A DNA stretch of 8,465 bases from NCBI GenBank assembly GCA_035528995.1, contig DATKXO010000123.1, positions 1-8,465 on the forward strand, given 5' to 3'. Made by a program: the position numbers and the translations under genes. Source of the DNA: DATKXO01 sp035528995. Its GTDB lineage: Bacteria > Planctomycetota > Phycisphaerae > UBA1845. Every line of letters starts with the position of its first letter. Position 1 is the first letter of the stretch. Below are positions 6,362-8,465 of this stretch, one piece after another. The notes beneath the pieces are model-generated. The model was not told the DNA's origin and ran no database searches. It saw nothing but the letters and a program-made list of their open reading frames with translations.

Positions 6362-6925
6362 ATGCGGTTGTTTGTGGCCGTTGAGCTGGTCAAGCGGGTC
6401 AAGGATGAGCTAGCGGGCGTGCAGAGGGCGCTGGGCGAGTTCGATCGCGACGTGCGCTGGGCGAGGCCGGAGCAGATACACCTGACGCTGAAGTTCCTGG
6501 GGGAGGTGGCGGAGGAGCGCTGCGCGGAAATCTGTGATGCGGCGGGTGCGGCCGCGGCGGATTCGCGACCGTTCGAGATTCGTCTGGCAAACAGCGGCTG
6601 TTTCCCGCCTCACGGACGTGTGCGAATCGTGCACGTGGGCATGGCCGAGCCGAGCGGGGCGCTTCAGCAATGCCGCGACCGGTGCGAGCAGGTTTTTTCC
6701 GAGTTGGGGTTCGCGCCCGAGCGGCGGCCTTTCTCGCCGCATTTGACGGTGGGGCGGGTGCGGGAGGATCGGACCGACGGGCGGCTCCGACAGGCGGTGG
6801 AGGCGCTTCGGCCGGAGAGCGTGGGGCAATCGGTGGAGGCGATTTACGTAGTGCAGTCCGTGCTGGCGCGCAGCGGGGCGCAGTATACAAACGTGTCGCG
6901 ACACGCGCTGTCCAAGGTCAGTTGA
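6362..6925 (+). CDS. thpR: RNA 2',3'-cyclic phosphodiesterase (2'-5' RNA ligase family)
   Basis: This 187-residue member of the 2H phosphoesterase superfamily opens 2',3'-cyclic phosphate ends of RNA to 2'-phosphate; family members can also join tRNA halves by 2'-5' linkage in vitro. Both catalytic H-x-T motifs are intact: HLTLKFLG with His40 and Thr42, and SPHLTVGR with His127 and Thr129. The beginning MRLFVAVEL is the usual family N-terminus, so I take the ATG at 6362. An in-frame GTG at 6356 would add two residues and is better spaced from GAGG (6347-6350; 5 bases against 11), so either start is possible. The length is normal. The gap to the kinase gene upstream is 18 bases and to recA downstream 26 bases, consistent with one transcript. 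I recall thpR beside recA in other phyla too, for example in cinA-thpR-recA clusters. Confidence 0.94.
   Translation: MRLFVAVELVKRVKDELAGVQRALGEFDRDVRWARPEQIHLTLKFLGEVAEERCAEICDAAGAAAADSRPFEIRLANSGCFPPHGRVRIVHVGMAEPSGALQQCRDRCEQVFSELGFAPERRPFSPHLTVGRVREDRTDGRLRQAVEALRPESVGQSVEAIYVVQSVLARSGAQYTNVSRHALSKVS
6884..6905. promoter_or_regulatory. Perfect 14-bp palindrome next to a -10-like element upstream of recA
   Basis: CGTGTCGCGACACG (6892-6905) is a perfect palindrome near the 3' end of thpR, 46 bases before the recA start codon. Directly upstream is TATACA (6884-6889), 4 of 6 to the -10 consensus, so a transcript from it would start inside the palindrome, the usual place for a repressor site. 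No convincing -35 is present 16-18 bases upstream (TGCTGG at best). It does not match the CTGT-N8-ACAG or GAAC-N4-GTTC LexA boxes. The bases also encode thpR residues, so chance is possible. Confidence 0.3.
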
Positions 6926-6951
6926 AGGCGGCGACATCGAGGATGTGTGGG

Positions 6952-8103
6952 ATGGACGACAAACAGACAGCCAATCGCAAGCAGGCCCTGGACCGGGCGC
7001 TGCAACAGATCGAGAAGGCGTACGGCAAGGGGTCGATCATGACACTGGGCGAGTCGCGAGGCCCGGTGGACGGGCTCTCGACGGGGGCGTTGTCGCTGGA
7101 CCTGGCGTTGGGGGGCAACGGACTGCCTCGTGGGCGGGTGGTCGAGCTGTTCGGCCCGGAGGCGTCGGGCAAGACGACGCTGGCGTTGCACGCGGTGGCC
7201 TGCGCCCAGCAGCAGGACGGTGTGGCGGCGTTCATCGACGCGGAGCACGCCCTGGACCCGACCTGGGCCCGCAAGTGCGGGGTGAACCTCGAGAAGCTGC
7301 TGGTGAGCCAGCCGAACTCGGGCGAGGAGGCGCTGGAGATCGCCGAAATGCTGATTCGCAGCGGATCGGTGGAAGTGATCGTGGTGGACTCGGTGGCGGC
7401 CCTGATTCCGCGGGCCGAGATCGAGGGACAGATGGGCGATCAGCACGTGGCCCTGCAGGCCCGGCTGTTGAGCCAGGCGATGCGTAAGCTCACGGCGGCG
7501 ATCTCCAAGACCCGCACGGTCGTCATCTTCATTAACCAGATCCGTATGAGAATCGGCGTCATGTTCGGCAACCCGGAGACGACTCCCGGCGGGCGGGCGC
7601 TGAAGTTCTACAGCTCGGTGCGGCTGGACATCCGGCGGATATCGGCGATCAAGGAAGGCGACACGATCACCGGCAACCACGTCCGGGCGAAAGTGGTCAA
7701 GAACAAAGTGGCCGCTCCATTCCGCCAGGCGGAGTTCGACATCATGTTCGACCAGGGCATCAGCCGGGAAGGGGACCTGGTGGACCTGGCCCTGGCCGAT
7801 GGTGTGGTGGCCAAGAGCGGGACGTGGTTCAGCTACGGTGACGTGCGGCTGGGTCAGGGGCGTGAGAACGCCAAGGTGTTCCTGCGTGACAACCCGGACC
7901 TGTTCGCCGAGATCCGCAAGGCCGTCCTGGCCAAGCGGGCCAGTGAGGCGGCCGAGAAGGAGGCGCGTAGTAAGCCGGGGGCCGGTGGTTCAAGTCGAAC
8001 GGCGCCGTCGGCCAGTGGGAAAACGGCGTCGGGGGAGAAGCCTGCCGTGAAGCTGGCGGCGGCGCCGGCGGCGCCGGCGGGTGGGCGGCGGCGGCGAGCG
8101 TAG
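6952..8103 (+). CDS. recA: Recombinase RecA
   Basis: This 383-residue ATPase forms filaments on single-stranded DNA, exchanges homologous strands and, in SOS-type organisms, triggers LexA cleavage. The start is the ATG at 6952 with GAGG (6939-6942) 9 bases upstream; an ATG at 6943 abuts that site and is unlikely. The core is complete: Walker A GPEASGKT (68-75), DAEHALD with catalytic Glu98, Walker B VIVVD (142-146), loop 1 around EIEGQMGDQ (156-164), FINQIRM with Gln196 (equivalent to E. coli Gln194), and loop 2 GVMFGNPETTPGG (202-214). KVVKNKVAAPF and GQGREN close the core. After about residue 339 the protein ends in a low-complexity Ala/Pro/Gly/Ser tail with ten Lys/Arg, one Glu and a final GGRRRRA. 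This is unlike the acidic tail of E. coli RecA. It is probably co-transcribed with thpR. Confidence 0.98.
   Translation: MDDKQTANRKQALDRALQQIEKAYGKGSIMTLGESRGPVDGLSTGALSLDLALGGNGLPRGRVVELFGPEASGKTTLALHAVACAQQQDGVAAFIDAEHALDPTWARKCGVNLEKLLVSQPNSGEEALEIAEMLIRSGSVEVIVVDSVAALIPRAEIEGQMGDQHVALQARLLSQAMRKLTAAISKTRTVVIFINQIRMRIGVMFGNPETTPGGRALKFYSSVRLDIRRISAIKEGDTITGNHVRAKVVKNKVAAPFRQAEFDIMFDQGISREGDLVDLALADGVVAKSGTWFSYGDVRLGQGRENAKVFLRDNPDLFAEIRKAVLAKRASEAAEKEARSKPGAGGSSRTAPSASGKTASGEKPAVKLAAAPAAPAGGRRRRA
8055..8096 (+). repeat. GC-rich short tandem repeat encoding the RecA tail
   Basis: A nine-base unit, GGCGGCGCC, occurs twice in direct succession (8058-8066, 8067-8075), preceded by GGC and followed by a run of GGCGGC-type triplets to about 8096. 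It is translated as the Ala/Pro-rich stretch before the terminal arginines of RecA. Such slippage-prone sequence probably explains the variable tail, and it is also self-complementary (GGCGCC). Confidence 0.7.
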
Positions 8104-8162
8104 GGCGGCATAGATCGCGCGGTAGCGAGCGGTTCCGGGCGGGGGATGGTGCGGATGGCCGA

Positions 8163-8184
8163 TGGTCCCCAGGCGCGGGGACCA
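8163..8184 (+). terminator. Hairpin downstream of recA, probable terminator
   Basis: TGGTCCCC (8163-8170) pairs perfectly with GGGGACCA (8177-8184) around a six-base loop, AGGCGC, about 60 bases beyond the recA stop. The 8-bp GC-rich stem is stable enough to end transcription, but no T-tract follows, so it would act as an atypical or factor-assisted terminator or as a 3' end stabiliser. Confidence 0.45.
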
Positions 8185-8316
8185 GGTGGGATGAGGGTCC
8201 TGGCGGCGCGCCCGATTTGCGGGCACGAGTGGGCATCGCACGGGTGTCGATCGGCGGCGGCCTAAAGCGGTACCGTATCAGGCAAGTGATCGGGGTGGTG
8301 GTCATTCCGGCGTTCC

Positions 8317-8340
8317 AGCGCTCGCGGCGTGCGAGCGTTT
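8317..8340 (+). terminator. Second hairpin downstream of recA
   Basis: CGCTCGC (8319-8325) pairs with GCGAGCG (8331-8337) around the five-base loop GGCGT. A G-T and an A-T pair extend the stem outward, and three T residues (8338-8340) follow. It looks somewhat more like an intrinsic terminator than the nearer hairpin, but the T-run is short and it lies more than 200 bases past recA, so it could belong to something else. Confidence 0.35.
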
Positions 8341-8465
8341 CCGATGCCACTGCATGAAGATCCGCATGCCAGCCGGTTGGCGTGCAGTTCACGTTCTGCA
8401 ATCGTGGGGGCGGGGCGAGCGTTGTTCCTGGCGGCGGATGGGCTGGCTGGGACGTGGGGGGGGCG

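Larger units (their letters stand above)
8104..8465. other. Gene-free region downstream of recA
   Basis: These 362 bases to the right edge contain no reading frame with a recognisable protein family or a convincing ribosome binding site on either strand. Besides the two hairpins listed separately I see only GC-rich sequence. Frames opening at ATG 8354 or GTG 8404 run off the edge but lack a Shine-Dalgarno sequence and any family resemblance, so I do not call a partial gene. Confidence 0.6.

Noticed and set aside
6670..6951. An N-terminal extension of RecA inside thpR
   Set aside because: The frame is open, but the region encodes ThpR with both HxT motifs in another frame, and the ATG at 6952 has a proper ribosome binding site and a normal RecA beginning.
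8354..8465. Possible start of a gene running off the right edge (ATG 8354 or GTG 8404)
   Set aside because: There is no ribosome binding site and no resemblance to a known N-terminus such as AlaRS, which often follows recA; the sequence is too short to judge.

Overview
The window is GC-rich DNA from a bacterial chromosome. The GluRS with a long insertion after KMSKR, the gene order and the strong G/C codon bias fit a member of the Planctomycetota or a related lineage best. That assignment is an inference from protein sequence, not a database result. No rRNA, tRNA, CRISPR array, transposase or integrase is recognisable.

Layout from left to right. (1) The 3' end of a glutaminyl-tRNA synthetase gene (glnS, + strand) enters from the left edge. 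(2) A single PD-(D/E)XK nuclease-superfamily gene of the PF14281 type (+ strand, 248-1504) follows. It is visibly less GC-rich than its neighbours and looks like an accessory insertion between housekeeping genes. (3) A convergent intergenic region (1505-1682) holds nested inverted repeats. (4) A leftward block, psd > pssA > gltX (5099 to 1683, - strand), makes phosphatidylethanolamine in two steps and then charges tRNA-Glu. psd and pssA overlap by 50 bases, and gltX follows after a 92-base gap that may hold its own promoter. (5) A divergent intergenic region (5100-5437) carries a good rightward sigma70-type promoter and a weaker leftward candidate. (6) A rightward block, PfkB-family kinase > thpR > recA (5438-8103), has short gaps and probably forms one transcription unit. 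(7) A gene-free tail (8104-8465) holds two hairpins that could end recA transcription.

Most of the window is ordinary housekeeping DNA: translation, phospholipid synthesis, sugar phosphorylation, RNA end processing and recombination. I do not see a new multi-gene system. The points most worth checking are the compositionally distinct nuclease gene, which contains a 21-bp in-frame tandem duplication; a perfect 14-bp palindrome just upstream of recA next to a -10-like TATACA; the basic, low-complexity C-terminal tail of RecA where model RecAs are acidic; and the arginine-rich PssA N-terminus, much of it encoded in the overlap with psd.
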